Below, piece after piece: positions 5,787 through 7,108 of a DNA stretch of 7,108 nt; position 1 is the stretch's first letter; every line of letters starts with the position of its first letter. The notes under the pieces were generated by a model. It did not search any database and had not been told where the DNA came from. It saw nothing but the letters and a program-made list of their open reading frames with translations. Source of the stretch: Verrucomicrobiota bacterium (lineage in GTDB: Bacteria > Verrucomicrobiota > Kiritimatiellia > CAIQIC01 > Lenti-01); the NCBI GenBank assembly GCA_022709625.1, contig JAKLIL010000087.1:1-7108 (forward strand), written 5' to 3'. The position numbers and the translations under genes are program-made.

Positions 5787-6236
5787 TCATGGCTCGACGA
5801 AGGCGATGCCGGAATTGTTGCGGTCGCTTCTTTCGTACGGTCGCAACGCGGGATGGCGCCGCAGGAAATCCCGGGCCGGGGGGCAGGTGGAGGCAAAGTT
5901 GTCGCCGAACAAGACGGCGCCAACGCGCCCTTCCGCATGTTCCCCCCGCAGCCAGTGGCGGGCGGCCGCGCGGATTTTGCCGCCGCCGCCGGACATGGAT
6001 CCCCAGCCGTGGATGACGCGGACGACGCGCACGCCATCGGCGCGGGCACGGTCGAGTTGCGCTTGCAGCCGGCGCAGGGCGTCCGCCACGGTCGGCAGTC
6101 CGGCTTCGACGTCGATGGTGCGCACGGCGGGTCCGGCGGGGCGCCCGCCGATTGCTGCCGGCTGGGGCGTGTCGCAATAGGGACACAGCAGGGCCTGGGC
6201 CGGGATTTGCTCCCCGCACGTGTCGCAGGTCCTCAC
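5787..6236 (-). CDS. Zinc-ribbon plus Smr-like domain protein
   Basis: A 149-residue protein starting at GTG (6236-6234). An N-terminal zinc ribbon is clear: C4-x2-C7 and C18-x2-C21. A Gly/Pro/Ala linker leads to an Smr-like domain at residues ~40-149: TIDVEAG, a helix (ADALRRLQAQLDRARADG), VRVVRVIHGWGSMSGGGGKIRAAARHWL, and a C-terminal NNSGIAFVEP strand. Smr domains occur in MutS2 and free-standing proteins and bind or cleave nucleic acid. The second signature, HGxG followed by S-x-G-G-G, is retained (H76, G77, G79). The first family signature (LDLHG) reads IDVEAG, so its His is missing; activity may be altered or lost. The start is set by the GTGA overlap with the MATE stop and by an AAAGGGA site six bases upstream (6249-6243); no in-frame ATG fits. 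The zinc ribbon may contact RNA, DNA or protein. Confidence 0.8.
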   Translation of the reverse strand: MRTCDTCGEQIPAQALLCPYCDTPQPAAIGGRPAGPAVRTIDVEAGLPTVADALRRLQAQLDRARADGVRVVRVIHGWGSMSGGGGKIRAAARHWLRGEHAEGRVGAVLFGDNFASTCPPARDFLRRHPALRPYERSDRNNSGIAFVEP

Positions 6237-6249
6237 GGCATTTCCCTTT
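6233..6249 (-). promoter_or_regulatory. GTGA stop/start overlap with Shine-Dalgarno-like site
   Basis: The MATE stop TGA (6235-6233) overlaps the GTG start (6236-6234) of the Smr-like gene as GTGA. AAAGGGA (6249-6243) sits inside the last MATE codons, six bases before the start. This arrangement typically gives translational coupling, so the two proteins are probably made from one mRNA. Confidence 0.7.
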
Positions 6250-7108
6250 CCATCCGGCGCAGGGTGCGCATTTGGCGTGAGACGAGCACCAAGGCGATGA
6301 GGCACGTCAGCACGTCGGAGGCGGGGGCGGCGGCGAAGATGCCGGTCAGGCCGTAGAATTTGGGAAAGACGATGAGGAAGGGAATGAACAGGAGGATTTG
6401 GCGGGCGAGGGCGATGAATCCGGCTTGCACGGGTTTTCCGATGGCTTGGAACAGGTTGCCGGCCATGATCGGGAAGCCGATGACGGGAAAGGCGAGCGTG
6501 AAGATGCGCAGGGCGCGCACGCCGAGGGGGATCAATTCCGAATCCGCCGGCGCGAACAGGCGCAGGATGGGCACGGGAAACGATTGGCTGACGATCCAGC
6601 CCGCGACCAAGAGGGCGGTGGCGGCCACCACGCAGGTGTGGAACAGCCGTCGGACGCGGGCGTATTTGCGCGCGCCGTAGTTGTAGCCCATCAGGGGCTG
6701 CGCGCCTTGGGTGATGCCGAAGGTGGGCATGAAGATGATGCTCATGTAGGCGCTGAGGATGCCCATGACCGCGATGGCGGCGTCCCCCCCGTATTGGCGC
6801 AGTCCACGGTTCAGGATCACATTGAGCAGGCTGTTGGCCAGATTCATCGCGAAGGGCGCAAAGCCAATTGCAAGGAGCGGCCAGACGATCTGCCGGAAGT
6901 CGAGGCGCAGGTTCCGGCGGCGGAGACGGGTGCCATGCCGCGGCGCCAGAAAGTAGCCCAGGCACCACGCGAAGGACAGGCCCTGGGAGATTACGGTGGC
7001 CCAGGCGGCGCCGGCCATGCCCCAGTGGAAAACGAAGATGAACAGCGGGTCGAGCAGGGTGTTCGTGATGGCGCCAATCAGCATGGCGGCCATGGACACG
7101 TAGGGGTG
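6233..7108 (-). CDS. MATE-family multidrug/cation efflux protein (N-terminal part outside window)
   Basis: The last 291 residues of a multi-pass inner-membrane transporter; the frame is open to the right edge and starts HPYVSMAAMLIGAITNTLLD, already inside the fold, so the GTG at 7099 is not the real start. MATE proteins export drugs or organic cations in exchange for Na+ or H+. Family hallmarks seen are IGAITNTLLDPLFIF (middle helix of the first half), GMAGAAWATVISQ, and GITQGAQPLMGYNYGARKYARV, the classic second-half signature. PVIGFPIMAGNLFQAIGKP follows later. A string of hydrophobic segments (about eight) runs to the end, where a short basic tail (RQMRTLRRMEREMP) closes the protein. MATE proteins are typically about 450 residues, so some 150-160 residues are missing to the right. 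The substrate cannot be read from the sequence. The gene overlaps the Smr-like gene by four bases, suggesting an operon led by this gene or one further upstream. Confidence 0.9.
   Translation of the reverse strand, partial: HPYVSMAAMLIGAITNTLLDPLFIFVFHWGMAGAAWATVISQGLSFAWCLGYFLAPRHGTRLRRRNLRLDFRQIVWPLLAIGFAPFAMNLANSLLNVILNRGLRQYGGDAAIAVMGILSAYMSIIFMPTFGITQGAQPLMGYNYGARKYARVRRLFHTCVVAATALLVAGWIVSQSFPVPILRLFAPADSELIPLGVRALRIFTLAFPVIGFPIMAGNLFQAIGKPVQAGFIALARQILLFIPFLIVFPKFYGLTGIFAAAPASDVLTCLIALVLVSRQMRTLRRMEREMP

Noticed and set aside
5787..6968. A 393-codon - strand frame extending the Smr-like protein far upstream
   Set aside because: The upstream part overlaps the MATE gene in another frame and is Pro/Arg/His-rich noise. 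The GTG at 6236 with the GTGA overlap gives a clean 149-residue protein beginning just before the zinc ribbon.

Overview
The window is GC-rich (roughly 60%), densely coding and bacterial in style. The + strand carries a very large secreted or surface multidomain protein followed by a small lipoprotein. The - strand carries the end of a MATE transporter and a zinc-ribbon/Smr protein. A long protein combining LamG, thrombospondin type 3 (TSP3)-like and Ig-like modules, next to an outer-membrane-type lipoprotein, fits a Gram-negative bacterium. The PVC group (Kiritimatiellota, Lentisphaerota, Verrucomicrobiota) is my best guess by gestalt. That is inference only: there is no rRNA or other marker gene here.

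Layout. (1) Positions 1-4583 (+) hold the 3' part of a giant gene whose start lies left of the window. In order it encodes the end of a LamG/concanavalin-like domain, a block of five degenerate short beta-motif repeats, six TSP3-like Ca-binding motifs, a beta-sandwich stretch with a duplicated ~100-residue module (each copy carrying an Asp-rich loop), seventeen further TSP3-like motifs in a higher-order 74-75-residue register, and a small C-terminal domain. (2) Positions 4584-4694 are intergenic, with a hairpin, a weak promoter-like pair and a good Shine-Dalgarno. (3) Positions 4695-5681 (+) encode a 328-residue lipoprotein of unknown function. (4) Positions 5682-5786 separate convergent genes and contain three hairpins, one of them a textbook intrinsic terminator. 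(5) Positions 5787-6236 (-) encode a 149-residue zinc-ribbon plus Smr-like protein, starting at GTG in a GTGA overlap with the stop of the upstream gene. (6) Positions 6233-7108 (-) are the C-terminal two thirds of a MATE-family efflux protein whose start lies right of the window.

The two + strand genes plausibly act at the cell surface: a Ca-dependent extended adhesin or glycan-binding protein, and an outer-membrane lipoprotein. The sequence does not prove that they interact. The two - strand genes look translationally coupled, but the functional link between a transporter and an Smr protein is not obvious. I found no tRNA, rRNA, CRISPR array, insertion sequence or phage integration signal. 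The most notable structure is the internal repeat architecture of the giant protein, together with the atypical Smr protein.
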